A stretch of DNA of 64,000 nt from Phocoena phocoena (lineage: Eukaryota > Chordata > Mammalia > Artiodactyla > Phocoenidae). Of this stretch, positions 24,159 through 35,587 are shown piece after piece. A program made the translations under genes and the position numbers. The stretch is taken from NCBI RefSeq assembly GCF_963924675.1, contig NC_089221.1, forward strand, positions 88,330,998 to 88,394,997. Direction: 5' to 3'. A model generated the notes under the pieces. The model ran no database searches and had not been told where the DNA came from. It saw only the letters and a list, made by a program, of their open reading frames with translations. Numbering within the stretch: the stretch's first letter is position 1; each line of letters begins with the position of its first letter.

Positions 24159-25444
24159 TATTGGGTTGGCCAAAAAGTGCCTTCAGTTTTTAAGTAAAAA
24201 TAAGAAACATTTTTCATTTTCACCAAGGACATTATTGAACAATGTATTCACTGTTTTGTTCCACTACCTTCTGCCATTTTTCAGGCAACTTCATAATTCC
24301 ATCTTCCCAAAACTTTTTATCTTTTTGAGCAAAGAACTGCTCCAGGTGCCTTTTACAGTCTTCCAGGGAATTGAAATTTTTTCCATTAAGAGAATTTTGT
24401 AAAGACCGAAACAAATGGAAATCCGAAGGTGCAATGTCTAGTGAATATGGCAGATGAATCAGAACTTCCCAGCCAAGCTGTAACAGTTTTTGTCTGGTCA
24501 TCAAAGAAACATGCGGTCTTGCGTTATCCTGATGGAAGATTATGCATTTTCTGTTGACTAATTCTGGACCCTTTTTGTTGAGTGCTGCTTTCAGTTGGTC
24601 TAACTGGGAGCAGTACCTGTTGGAATTTATCATTTGGCTTTCCAGAAGGAGCTTATAATAGAAGACTCCCTTCCGATCCCACCATATACACAACATCACC
24701 TTCTTTGGATGAAGACCGTCCTTTGGTGTGGTTGGTAGTGGTTCATTTTGCTTGCCCCACGGTCTCTTCCATTCCACCTTGTTGTACAGTATCCACTTTT
24801 CATCACCCGTCATAATTTGTTTTGAAAACAGAACATTTTCGTTACGTTTCTGTAGAGAATCGCACATGGAAATATGGTCATGGTCAAGAAGGTTTAGCTT
24901 CACTTATGTGGAACCCAAACATCAAAGCAATTAACATAACCAAGCTGGTGCAAATGATTTTCAACACCTGATTTGGATATTTTGCGTATGTTGGCTGTCT
25001 CCCACGTGGTATATGATTGTTCTCAATTAATGTCTCAATTGGATCGTTATCAACTTCCACTGGTCTACCTGACCATGGAGCATAGTCCAGTGACAAATCT
25101 CCATCATGAAACTTCAAAAACCACTTTTGACAAGTTCGATCAGTCACAGCACCTTCTTCATACACTGCACAAATCAAATCTTTTTTTGCGTTTCAGCTGC
25201 ATTTTTACCTTTCTTGAAATGATAGAGCATAATATACCGAAAACGTTGCTTTTTTCCTCCATCTTAATATTAAAATGGCTACCAAAAATTCACCGATTTT
25301 GATGTTTTTTTTTTAATGCAAGCTGATATGACAGCTGTCACAATACAATCTAACAAAATTGTTTCGAATGAAATTAAAGACAACTAAGCACTACTAGAGC
25401 CAGCTTACGGAAAAAACCGAACAAACTTTTTGGCCAATCCAATA
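24159..25444 (-). mobile_element. Mariner DNA transposon, nearly full length
   Basis: The element spans 24161-25442 (1282 bp) between TA dinucleotides at 24159-24160 and 25443-25444. TA is the usual mariner target duplication. The ends are imperfect inverted repeats: ttgggttggccaaaaagt on the left and ttggattggccaaaaagt read inward from the right, extending about 30 bp. The length matches a complete mariner of about 1.28 kb. The transposase gene runs on the minus strand and is frameshifted. It resembles a mariner seen in ruminant and whale genomes, but the exact family name was not checked. Confidence 0.95.
24232..25264 (-). pseudogene. Mariner transposase, frameshifted
   Basis: Mariner transposase binds the terminal inverted repeats and cuts and pastes the element at TA sites. 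The likely start is the ATG near 25262. Frame is lost soon after it, near 25170-25200, and again near 24900. The 24884-25177 piece holds the N-terminal DNA-binding region (QKWFLKFHDGD, WSGRPVEVDND). The 223-codon C-terminal piece at 24232-24903 holds the catalytic domain: Asp34 in TGDEKW, Asp126 in HQDNARPH and Asp161 in APSDFHLF. There are exactly 34 residues between the last two, the mariner DD34D signature. All three catalytic aspartates survive, but the split reading frame means no full transposase can be made. Opposite-strand open frames here are shadows. Confidence 0.92.
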
Positions 25445-26509
25445 GTTTTCATATATTTTTCAAGAATGTTATTTTTCTTCTACAATATTAAAATTACATA
25501 TTAAAATTAAAAGGCAAAATATAAACTACAATTACTGACTATATGAATTTTTCATAAACTTTCAAAAGTAAAGTTGACTTTTTAATGTACTTTTAAAAAG
25601 TTGTATTATTTTTACAAAAATATACACAATTTTAACGTTCAGTGTTCATTTACAGTGTAAGATACCTACATATATACAAATTTAATAGCAACATTAATTA
25701 TTTTATATTGCAAAAATTTCCTCAGCTACCACACTTTCAAAACTGTTGCAAATACCATGCTAAATTGTGGGTACCTCCAAAACAATGAAAAAGGACATGA
25801 CTAGACAAAAAAAAGAAACAAAAAAAGGAAACTTCATACCAGTATGCTGCTAAACCAGCATAGGGAGAGAGGGGATTAGGACTAATTAATTACTAATTAG
25901 TACTAGTAGTGTCCTGATTAGTAGTATTTACCAATTTCATTTAAGGCTACCAGTGATTTAAAATCTGGCTTGCAAAATTCCTGCCTTTTTAACTACTGGC
26001 TCTTGGAAGCTGGTATGAGCTAGCTCCAGCATACCACTGTTAGCACCTTGGGAAATGATAATTCACTAGGCAGGATTTGTACCATTTATGCCCTCTGAGA
26101 GTAAGAATTTGACAAGTTACTTAATATGTCTTTTCTCATAACCAAGCATCCTCAGCTCAACGCTCCTCAGAGTTTAGATGAGCTTCCCAAGTTGGCAATA
26201 CTCTATGTGTACTGTTACACATCAATGCTGGGAGGGTAATGCGTCCTGGGGACAACAGAAGCTTCACATTTGGAACCAACCCCAACTATGCCTTAGTAGT
26301 CTCTTCCTTTGACTGATTTTCTGAAAAGTTTTTTTCTCTCTAATAAACTGTAACCATGAATATAAATAGCTTTCAGTGAGTTCTGTGAGTACTTCCAGAG
26401 AATTATTGAAACTGAAGGTGGTTTTGAGAACCCCTCTTCTCAGAAGTGAGGGTGGTCTTATGGAGAACTGTGCCCTTTGGCCCTGTAATTTAGCTAACTC
26501 TGGGTATGC
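25445..26509. other. AT-rich single-copy sequence
   Basis: No gene or confident repeat was seen. A cluster of taatta cores lies at about 25880-25900. Confidence 0.45.
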
Positions 26510-26800
26510 CCCCTTTTATTGAATTATAGATGTTTTTACATATTCTGAATACAAGCACTTTGCCAGATATATATATAAGGCAAATATTTTCTCCGTATGT
26601 GTGGAGTGCCTCTTTACTTGTTTAACAGTATCTTTCAATGAGCAGAAGTTTCAGCTCTGAAGAAGTAAAATTCATTATTTGCTTCTTTTATATTAAGTGC
26701 TATCTATGTGCTAAGAAATCTTTCCTGGCCCTGGTGTCATATTCTATGTTTTTTCTAGAAGTTTTATGCCCCTTATATGTATTTTAGAATTTGTTGATTA
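26510..26800 (-). mobile_element. Old L1 ORF2 fragment, antisense
   Basis: The order 'tacatattctgaatacaagcac', 'ggcaaatattttctccgtatg', 'gagcagaagtttcagctctga' and 'tttctagaagttttatgcc' is the antisense of the L1 ORF2 C-terminal region. It is strongly decayed. Confidence 0.75.
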
Positions 26801-28839
26801 TATCTGTCTCCTATCTTCTCTCTGAAAATGATGTTTACAGAAATTTCTTTATTTTCTTTTGCTTTTGTACAGAGCAAAGGGGAGACCATGCTGACCTGTA
26901 CTGCTCTGGTCATACCAGGAGTCTACATCAATGTAATTTGAATTTAGAAAACCAATCCCAATATCCCATTAATTTTATATATTTGGAATCTGTTCCATTA
27001 TGAAAAGTCATGAATTTATAGCTCATGTAAAAGTAAACTTTACTCCAGGAGATTGTAGGACCAGCCCCAGATAAGCCAAGTATATGATGTTGAAAGAACG
27101 CCTCAATCCTGAGGGGGGAAGAGGAGGAGATTAATGACATGTACTTTTAAGACAGGGACCCAATGCCCCATGCACAAATATTACCAGCTGGTGTGTGAGT
27201 AAAGGAGGAACAATGGAAGAAACAGAACAAAAGAAACCATGGTAAATTTTCAATCTAAATGTTTTTTTTTTCCTTAAAATAATATTTAGAAAATCTGTAA
27301 TTCCTCTTTCTATAATAAACTCAAAAGTCCCTCCCACAGCCCTAATGATTTTTACAAATGCTGGTCTGGTCCAGATGAAGGAATGAGAACTACATGCACT
27401 TTGCGTAGAAAAGAAATATTTGGTAAACACAATCTTGAATAAGATTGGTAAACTGAAGTCATAAATACAAATATGTTGCTGTCTAGGCCTACTTACCACT
27501 AGTAAAATATAAATGGGCTCAGAATTTCAGTGTTGCAAGAGATTAGATGATGAGTTAGTAAGCTTAGTAGAAGGAATGCATATGACAGTGGATTTAACTA
27601 TTACTGGGTATCCTAGACTTAGTTGAGATCATGTCAGAGCGTTTACTACTGTGACACTATAATAAGAGAGCATTGCTGGGAAAAATCTTTTGTATAAACA
27701 TTTTGCTGTGGTATCAGCCAAATGTGTACTTGCATGCATGTGTATACACATGAATGCATATTATTTGTAAAATATGCACATGGTTTTCTCGTTCATCGTT
27801 TCCTGTCTAATAATACAGGGCAAGAACAACGTCTATATGAGTTAAGACTAAGTAATTCTCTAATTTTGTTTGTTTCCTTTTGAGTTTTTTACGGTAAAGG
27901 TGACTAGTTTAAGAAATTAAGGTATTATATGAGCTTTTTGGTGCCATTTGTAAAACTTATGACATTTAACTCAGACTCTTTATAAAACCCTACTCGCCCT
28001 TCTAATATGACAGTCTGAAAAGTTTTAAAAATAGGATATAGTCTGGAGCTTGCCCTCTTGTAAGGGCTCTGAAGGTGTTTTGCGGCCTCTCTGTGTTTAG
28101 AAGGCAAACTTAATTTTTGTCATTGGCTATAAAATAGTAATTTCCTTTCACAGATGGCTGCTGAACTCACTACACCCAACAAAAGAATATTCAACTGGTT
28201 CTTGCTAATGTAAGTTCATGAAAAAACTGAAGCAGAACTCCTTGGAAAATAGAAAATGTTCTTTCCTTTTCTCTGTTTCCACAAAATGACAAGAGTATCA
28301 ATGAACTGACAAATGAGCAGAGTGCCAATTTCATCTGAGGATTTCACTATTTCAGAAATACAGGTGCAGATTAATATGTCTTTAGATTTATATATTGAGA
28401 TGAAATTTTAACACTGCAATACCCTTGATATATAATAAAATATAAATAATATTCAGCTGTTATGTTCCATGCTGAAATTATCCCACTGATTCTCATCATT
28501 TATCATTCCTTTCTAACTAAAGAAATCTATAACTCTTAAACTGATGAGTTCTCTTTCATTTACTTTGAGACTCTGATTGTAGCAGGATTAATACATTCAC
28601 TTCTTGCCTCAGTTCAGTAGCTATCTATAACCTCCATTTGACATAGTTTTAATCCCCTCCCTAATTTCAATAAAAAAGTTCTTTAGAAATAATAAAAACA
28701 AAATTAGTGTATTATATTCACATTCATTGATTATATTCTGGAAGGTTTACCTATTAAAGCCACCAGGTCATTTGTACTTTTAACAGAACTGCATTCTGCT
28801 GATAGCGTTTTCCTTCTAGTTTCATTTTGCGCTGGAAAA
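26801..28839. other. AT-rich single-copy sequence, no gene recognised
   Basis: No confident exon or repeat was seen. The 122-codon open frame at 27131-27499 minus has no domain I recognise. Confidence 0.45.
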
Positions 28840-29065
28840 ACCGTGTAGCAGGTTTTTCCAAAGTGTGTTTCTTGAAATATCAGAGTCCTGCAGGATACTG
28901 CAGTTCTTCAGCCAAAATAAAGGGAGGTAAGATTTAATGAGCCAGTGTATTTGGGAACTTCTGGGTTAAAACAAGGGAAGGCGTTTTCACCTCTTTACTA
29001 CAGAATTCTCAGGGTTTTTGAAATGCTGGTCTGTACTGTGACTTTCTAAAAATGCCATGAATTCT
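28840..29065. repeat. Old interspersed repeat, class uncertain
   Basis: The phrase 'ccaaagtgtgtttcttgaaat...ggatactgcag...gggttaaaac...cattcaaac-like' recalls an ancient mammalian DNA-transposon relic. I could not assign a family. Confidence 0.35.
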
Positions 29066-29262
29066 CAAACTTTTCTCAAATATTGGAAACCATGAAATCA
29101 TTCAAAAATATAAGTTTTTAAAATGAAAACAGGTTGTATCAAGTTAATATCCCAATTCCCTTTCCATTAAGATACTGAAATCAATCTTAAATCAATTAAA
29201 GAATAAAGAAATAAATTACAGAATATACAGTAGAATATTGTACAGCCATCAGAAATAATTCT

Positions 29263-29269
<7 letters not shown>

Positions 29270-29300
<31 letters not shown>
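29270..29300. repeat. TA microsatellite at a SINE tail
   Basis: An A-run changes into about 13 AT units directly next to the T-run (antisense tail) of the following SINE. Confidence 0.9.
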
Positions 29301-29316
<16 letters not shown>

Positions 29317-29508
29317 GCGGTACGCGGGCCTCTCACTGTTATGGCCTCTCCCACTGCGGAGCACAGGCTCCGGACGCGCAGGCTCAGCGGCCATGGCTCA
29401 CGGGCCTAGCCGCTCCGCGGCACGTGGGATCCTCCCGGACTGGGGCACGAACCCGTGTCCCCTGCATCGGCAGGCGGACTCTCACCCACTGCGCCACCAG
29501 GGAAGCCC
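29301..29508 (-). mobile_element. CHR-type SINE, short form, antisense
   Basis: A 16-T tail is followed by the reverse complement of the short form ('gcggtacgcgggcctctcac' to 'ccaccagggaagccc'). The flanking 'ctttaaaa' at 29261-29268 and 29509-29516 is a weak target duplication. Confidence 0.93.
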
Positions 29509-29891
29509 CTTTAAAATATTTTTTAATGGTATTGGGACATGCTAATGATATAATAATATTGAATAAAAATAATATACAACTATAGAGAATTTGGCAATAT
29601 TACTGGATGTTATTGAAAATTACCAGAAAAATAGTAGAAAATTAATGAAAGGAAATACACAGGAAAAAAATGGCCATGGTTTTCTGGCTTATTTTTTTCC
29701 TTGCATTTTTCTGTAAATTTTACTTTTTAAATATTAACATGTATTAACTTTATAATATGAAGAGAGTGAAAACTTTCCCCTTCATTTCATTTTCTCTACT
29801 ATTGTCAGCCCATCATTATTTCTCTGTTTTAGCTGACTCTTTACTTTCTCTTTACCTCAAATCAATCCTCTGTATCCGGAGTCAGCAATTG

Positions 29892-30048
29892 GGATGCTGC
29901 CTGTTTTTTGTCAATAAAGTCTTATTGGAACATGGTCATGCCCACTTGTTTATATATTGTCTGTGGCTGCTTTTGCTCTGTGGCAGAGTTGAGTAGTTAA
30001 GACACAGACTGTATAGCTTGCAAAGCCTAAAATATTTACTTTGTCACC
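29892..30048. mobile_element. hAT-type DNA element fragment, family not resolved
   Basis: The order 'cctgttttttgtcaataaagtcttattggaaca', 'tgtctgtggctgcttttgctc', 'ggcagagttgagtagtt' and 'gcaaagcctaaaatatttact' matches a common mammalian non-autonomous DNA transposon. Confidence 0.6.
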
Positions 30049-30159
30049 AGGCTAGGACCAGAGAGGCAAATAGGGCCCCCAGGATACACTCACTCTCAGG
30101 AGACAGGCACTTACTCTTGGGGCAATGATGGGTTCAGATGTGTGCGGCACTCACCTGTC

Positions 30160-30560
30160 CAGTAGATGCTTGTGTCAGTTTGGCCTGGGAGGAACAAATG
30201 CAATAAAAGAATTGGATGTGCAAGAGATTTACTGGAGGAAATGCCTATGGAGAGGAAGAGGAAGAAGCAGCAGGAGGAGGTGTGTGCTTGGGGAGAGGAG
30301 TCATCAGACCCACATGCAGGTCTGACCACTGTGACAGGAGAGAGGGACAGAAGATCCGATAGGAGAAGCCTCACAGTGCAGAGCTGTTCTGTTTCAGCAC
30401 TGCCCACACGGAGCCCAAGAGCAAGACTGACGGTAGAGGAGTCCCACAGTGAGCAGGAGTGGTCTGAATCTAACACCCCTGCTTCAGCAGGAACGTCCAG
30501 GTGGGTCCACAGGTGCCACTGCTGGAGGCTGTCACCTGAATACATATATCACAGAAAGTT
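30160..30560. repeat. Probable old interspersed repeat, unclassified
   Basis: The 'tttggcctgggaggaacaaatg' to 'gcaagagatttactggagg' opening recalls an ancient mammalian repeat. The overlapping 133- and 144-codon frames on opposite strands have no recognisable domain and are not supported as genes. Confidence 0.35.
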
Positions 30561-31590
30561 CTCTTGAAGAGACCTCTGAGCGGTACATCTCCATCTACCA
30601 CAGCGCTTATAATATTTGCCTCTGTGATTTGAGGTGTGTGGTGAACATTGTGGTTATTTTCTCCAAACCATCACACCTCTGATTTTCGGCTTGGGAGAGA
30701 TTGATTCCATTTTGGACTAAAGCAATCAGGGGTAGGTCATTCTGGGCCATAGTGGTGCATGGATGGTTCAATCAGAATGAACTTTAGGATTTTTATTAAG
30801 TGGGTGGAGTTTGTAGTAGGTTCTCTCTCCTTGGATATGAACAAGGAAGCATGTAACCATGGCTGTTGCTGGGTTAGTCAAGAATGCTTTCAGCTAAAAG
30901 TATCCAAAATACCTGATTGGAGTAGTCTGTTACAGTTAAAGAACAAGCGGATCAGAGATGCAAGGTTGCTGGCATTAGTTCAATGGTTTTGAGGGAACAT
31001 CCACTTGGCCTCATCACTGCAGCAGCTCCATCCTCACGCATTCATATTCAGCGGCAGGGGGTAAAGTGGCACAAGGCACCTGGCATTATTTCTCCTCACG
31101 TGCCTTCCGGCCCTCCTCCCATCAGGGATGAATAAGTATCATTCTCAGACACCTCAGAACCATGACTGGGTTACACACTGACATCTAATGCAGACCATGG
31201 ACCCACATTCCCTGAATCAGGGAATCTCTACACAGAAAACAAAAGTAGGGTTTCACCTAGTGTGCAGGTTCCAAGGAGGTGGAAAAATAGCTTCTGGAAG
31301 GGCAACACACAGAACTAGCACCTAGTTATCTTACAAGGCCAGCCTGAGGATGAAGCTGACACACAGAGATAGAGCTGGGAAAACACAGAGAAGTGGAGCC
31401 AGAGCCCCCATCAAACCACACGATGATATTCACTCTATGTCACAAATTTTCTGTTATGTGAACCCATGTAACCCTTTGGCGGTCTGGTAAATTTTAATTG
31501 GTTTCCTCGTTCCTGCCTCTGAAGAATTCTAGTTAACTGAAGGAAAGAAAGGTATCTTTGTCTTTAGACTTTCTAAAGTTGAAAATAAAG
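30561..31590. other. No gene recognised
   Basis: Single-copy or very decayed repeat sequence. No splice-flanked exon or domain is visible. Confidence 0.4.
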
Positions 31591-31925
31591 GGGGTTGGGT
31601 TGTATTTGTTAAGATGCTTTGGGTTATAAGTTACAAACAAACAAAAAAATTCCTAACTCAAAGTGACTAAATGGTAATGAAACACATGATCTCTTCTAGC
31701 AGGAAATCTAGAAGTAGGGCAGCAGGCAAGAATCCAGCAGCTCAAGAACATCATCAAGAAATGAGATTCTTTCTGTCTCTCCACTCTGCAATCGGCATCA
31801 ACTTCAGCCTAAGGCAAAGATGGCTGTCACTGGCAATGGAAGCTACATCTAAGAGGAGAGAGAAAGAGCACAGAACCCAAGGTTTCTCTTCAGTTTGACA
31901 GGATCCACCTGGACCAACAACACAT
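31591..31925 (+). repeat. Old interspersed repeat, class uncertain
   Basis: The order 'gggttataagttacaaa', 'ctagaagtagggcagcaggc', 'cagctcaagaacatcatcaag', 'ctttctgtctctccactctgc' and 'caaagatggctgtcactgg' is a familiar mammalian repeat pattern. I cannot name its class with confidence. Confidence 0.45.
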
Positions 31926-31971
31926 GAAAAAAATGGAGAAGCAGCAGGGATGAGATTTGGGAATAGCTGAT

Positions 31972-32020
31972 AATGTATGTATATACATGTGCATGCACAC
32001 ACACATACACACATACCTAT
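31972..32020. repeat. Mixed GT/CA-AT simple repeat
   Basis: A 'tgtatgtatatacatgtgcatgcacacacacatacacacatac' type tract is largely alternating purine-pyrimidine. Confidence 0.85.
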
Positions 32021-32079
32021 GTAGCTAGTGGCCTATTTCTTCAGTTTAGAATAAATATAGTCTTAAGTACCACTTTCAT

Positions 32080-32310
32080 CATCATAATTACATAAACTAA
32101 TAACTGCTAAGTGTTTACCATATGCCAGGCATCCTTCTAAATATCTGTACATGCACTATCCATTAAATCCTCACTGTAACTGCCCTTTGAGGCTATTTTC
32201 ATCATCCCTGCTGCACAGAGGAAGCAACTGAAGGCACAGAAATGTTAAGTAATTTGGACAAAGTCACACAGCTAGTAAGTGGCAGAGCTGATATTTGATT
32301 GCAGGAAAAT
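32080..32310 (-). mobile_element. MIR SINE, antisense
   Basis: Its landmarks are 'taccatatgccaggcatcct', 'aaatcctcactgtaactgcc', 'agaggaagcaactgaaggcacag' and 'gtcacacagctagtaagtggcagagctg'. They follow the antisense MIR order, and the conserved core is well preserved. Confidence 0.9.
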
Positions 32311-32430
32311 TGAGTACAAGTTTTAGTTTCAAACAGTCCTGGATTTGGGTCCTTGGCTCTGTTATTTTCTGGCTGTGCAACCTTGCGCAAGTCACTTCCA
32401 CCTCCTCAAGCTTCATGCTCCTCCTCCACG
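32311..32430 (+). mobile_element. MIR SINE fragment, sense
   Basis: The order 'tcctggatttgggtccttggctctg', 'tgtgcaaccttgcgcaagtcactt' and 'cctcctcaagcttc' is the sense MIR 5' half. It abuts the antisense MIR. Confidence 0.75.
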
Positions 32431-33318
32431 CAATGAATCAGATGACAGATCATGCTCCACATCATGGATATGCTCATCACTGTGCTGGAGTTCTCCAAGA
32501 CCACCCTACGATTCTTCCTTAAAAGGACTCAGAACTCAGAAAAGCTGTTTTACTTAGGGTTATAGCTTATTACAGTGAACAGATACACGTTAAAATCAGG
32601 AAAAGGAGTACAGTGCAGACATAAGCTTCCAGTTATCCTCTCTCGGTCGGAATCTCCAGACAATGCTTAATCCTCCCAGCAATGACGTGGAGCAATATGC
32701 ACAGAGTACTGCCAACCAGGGAAGCTCATCTGAGCCTTGGTGTCCAGGGCTGCTGTTGCAGGTTGGTAATGTAGGCATGGAGTACCCACATGGCTGACCA
32801 TAGTCACTCAGGCTCAGGCTCCAGCCCAAGGACAAACCGATGGAGTGTGGCCCAAGGCTGCCACCATCAATCACATCATTAACATAAACTCTCTGGTGTG
32901 ACCCGAGGCCCTAGCTATGCAAAGTCACTCTTATCAAGTAGGATATTCTGAGGATTTAGAGGTTATCTCCCAGAAGCCAGAGAAGGGCCAGTCCTTTCTT
33001 TGGGATACGAAAGATTTGAACAACCCAGGCCTGCTAGTTAACCCTTTACTGCATAATCAGATTACATGAAATTTGTAAAATGTAATCAGTAACATTTGTC
33101 TCCTGGCAATCACTCAGTTCTCTCCTTTTACGCCCATCTTCATGGCCAGAAAGCAGCATTTAGCAATGAAAGACTTGAGAGGATCTATCCAGTTTCAACT
33201 CATTGATTACCCTTATTCAGAGATTAATACTATTCCTGGTCCCACAACTCATAAACATCAATAAATTGCAATATTTTGAAATCTCAGAACCAAGCGCTTT
33301 TAAAAGGGAAGATTCCTC
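32431..33318. other. Single-copy sequence, no gene recognised
   Basis: No confident repeat or exon was seen up to the target duplication of the following L1. Confidence 0.45.
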
Positions 33319-33333
33319 AAAAGTCATAGCCCT

Positions 33334-34371
33334 GGGCAGAGTTCGCATCTCCCCACAACTGGGGCACCTGCCAGATGCTGGTGGGGGACCCCGATGAACC
33401 CAAGGAGATGGGAAGAACCCCCAAGTGAACCAGTAGGACGTGGGGGGACTAAGGGGGGAGGAGAAGTGGAGATCAGATAGGACTGGCACCCCTGAGGGGT
33501 GGCTGAGAGGGGGGAGGGGTTCCCACACCTGGAGGGACCCTCAGGGGCTCAGATCAGTGGGGGGGAATGGACCCAGCGTTTCTCCTGCCCAATCAGCTGG
33601 GGAAGTCTGCCCAGCTCTCAGGCCAGGTCCTACACCCTCAGAGGTCCCCTCCAGGCTGGGTTGGTCCTGGGGGCGTAGGAGGCAGGCCGGGGAGATCAGG
33701 AGAGGCAGGCAGGAGGGGCCTTCCAGGACCAGAGGAGCAAGAGAGGAGTGGAGGGTGTTTACCTCACCCACTTGAGCCCAGGAAGCCTGCTGGGCTCCCA
33801 AGTGGGGTCCCCTGCCCTCTGAGACCAGAGGTGGGAGGCACATCTGGGCCCCTTCTGTTCTGTTGAACCTAAGCCCACCCCCCACACCTCCTGGGCCTTT
33901 TCCAGGCCTGTGGGTCCTAAGTATAGGCCCATCCCACCACCCAAACCTCACTCCTGCTTAGGCCCCGGCCTCCACAGCCAGGGCCTTTTCCACCTTTTTT
34001 TTTTTCCTCCTCCTCTTTTTTTACTACTGTAGCTCTGCTTTACCTTCCTGTTGTTGTTTCATCTATGTTTTTAGTTTTATATTTTTTCTAACATAGCTGT
34101 TACTTTCCTAGTCTAATTTTATTTTTCACTTTGTTATTGTCCCTTTTTTTTTGCTGCCCTGAGCAGCTTGCGAGATCTTGGTTCATGAGCCAGGGGTCGG
34201 GCCAAAGCTCTTGCAGTGGGAGCTCTGAGTCCAAACCACTGCACTAACAGAGAACCTCAGAACCTACGGAATATTCATCGGAGTGAGGTCTCCCAGAGGT
34301 CCTCATCTCAGCACCAAGACCCAGCTCTACCCAACAGCCTACAAACTCCAGTGTTGGAAGCCTCAGGCCAA
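33334..34371 (+). promoter_or_regulatory. L1 5' UTR with presumed internal promoter
   Basis: About 1.04 kb lies between the target duplication and the ORF1 start. The first 600 bp are GC-rich. Then come T-rich and pyrimidine-rich stretches (33990-34150) and a 'gcttgcgagatcttggttc' region before ORF1. Mammalian L1 5' UTRs normally hold an internal RNA polymerase II promoter; activity here is inferred. Long overlapping open frames on both strands (33440-33951) come from GC-rich composition and are not genes. Confidence 0.7.
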
Positions 34372-35011
34372 ATGACCAGTAAGACAGGAACACAACCCCA
34401 CTCATAAAAAAAGAAAAAAACAAAAGAGACAGCAAAAAAATATGTCACAGATGAAGGAGCAAGATTAAAACCTACAAGACCAAATAAATGAAGGGGAAAT
34501 AGGCAACCTACCTGAAAAAGCATTCAGAGTAATGACAGTAAAGATGATCCAGAATCTCAGAAATAGAATGGAGGCACGGATTGAAAAAATATGAGACGTT
34601 TAACAAAGATCTAGAAGAACTAAAGAATGAACAAACACAGATAAACAACACAATAACTGAAATAAAAAATACAATAGAAGGAATCAATAACAGAATAACT
34701 AAGGCAGAAGAATGAATAATTGAGCTGGAAGACAAAATCGTGGAAATAACTGCTGAGGAGCAGAATAAAGAAAAAAGAATGAAAAGAATTGAAGACAATC
34801 TCAGAGACCTCTGGGACAACACTAAACACACCAATAGCAAATTATAGAGGTCCCAGAAGAAGAAGAAAAAAGAAAGGATCTGAGAAGATATTTGAAGAGA
34901 TTATACTGGAAAAATTCCTGAATATAGGAAAGGAAATAGTCACCCAAGTCTAGGAAGCACAGAGAGCCTATTAATCAAACTAACAAAAATTAAATTCAAA
35001 GAAAAAATATT

Positions 35012-35240
35012 AAAAGCAGCAAGGGGGCTTCCCTGGTGGTGCAGTGATTGAGAGTCCGCCTGCTGATGCAGGGGACACAGGTTCGTGTCCCAGTCCAGGA
35101 AGATCCCACATGCCGCGGAGCGGCTAGGCCCGTGAGCCATGGCCACTGAGCCTGCGCGTCTGGAGGCTGTGCTCCGCAATGGGAGAGGCCACAACAGTGA
35201 GAGGCCCGCGTACCTCAAAAAAAAAAAAAAGCAGCAAGGG
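35012..35240 (+). mobile_element. CHR-type SINE, short form (first of a tandem pair)
   Basis: The body runs about 35026-35230, from 'ggcttccctggtggtgcagtg' to 'gaggcccgcgtacctc' and an A-tail. It is bracketed by gcagcaaggg at 35016-35025 and 35231-35240. It interrupts the old L1 ORF1. Confidence 0.95.
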
Positions 35241-35587
35241 AGGGGCTTCCCTGGTGGCACAGTGGTAAAGAATCGGCCTGCCAATGCGGGGGACAGGGGT
35301 TCAAGCCCTGGTCCGAGAAGATCCCACATGCCATGGAGCAACTAGGCCCATGCACCACAACTACTGAGCCAGTGCTCTAGAGCCCACGAGCCCCAGCTAC
35401 TGAGCCCATGTGCCACAACTACTAAATTCCATGCACCTAGAGCCCATGCTCCACAACAAGAGAAGCCACCACAATGAGAAGGCTGTGCACTGCAACAAAC
35501 AGTAGCCCCCACTCACCACAACCAGAGAAAAGCCCACGCACAGTAACAAAGACCAACACAGCCAAAAAAAAAAAAAAGCAGCAAGGG
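35241..35587 (+). mobile_element. CHR-type SINE, long form (second of a tandem pair)
   Basis: The body runs about 35241-35577, with the standard head, 'acaactactgagcc' internal repeats and a 14-A tail. It is followed by a third copy of gcagcaaggg at 35578-35587. Both SINEs therefore share the same target sequence. Confidence 0.95.

Larger units (their letters stand above)
29165..29760 (+). mobile_element. Old L1 3' end, split by a SINE
   Basis: Before the SINE there is 'tagaatattgtacagccatcagaaataatt'. After it come 'gacatgctaatgatataataatattgaataaaa' and 'tttctgtaaattttactttt'. This follows the old L1M 3' end order, like the copy at 16.9 kb. Confidence 0.6.

Noticed and set aside
24582..25302. 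Plus-strand frames of 68-109 codons
   Set aside because: They are antisense shadows of the mariner transposase.
30111..30567. 144-codon minus and 133-codon plus frames
   Set aside because: They are opposite-strand mirror frames in a probable old repeat, with proline/serine- and arginine-rich low-complexity content and no domain.
33440..33951. Overlapping frames of 99-136 codons on both strands
   Set aside because: They lie in the GC-rich half of the L1 5' UTR, overlap one another and show no domain.
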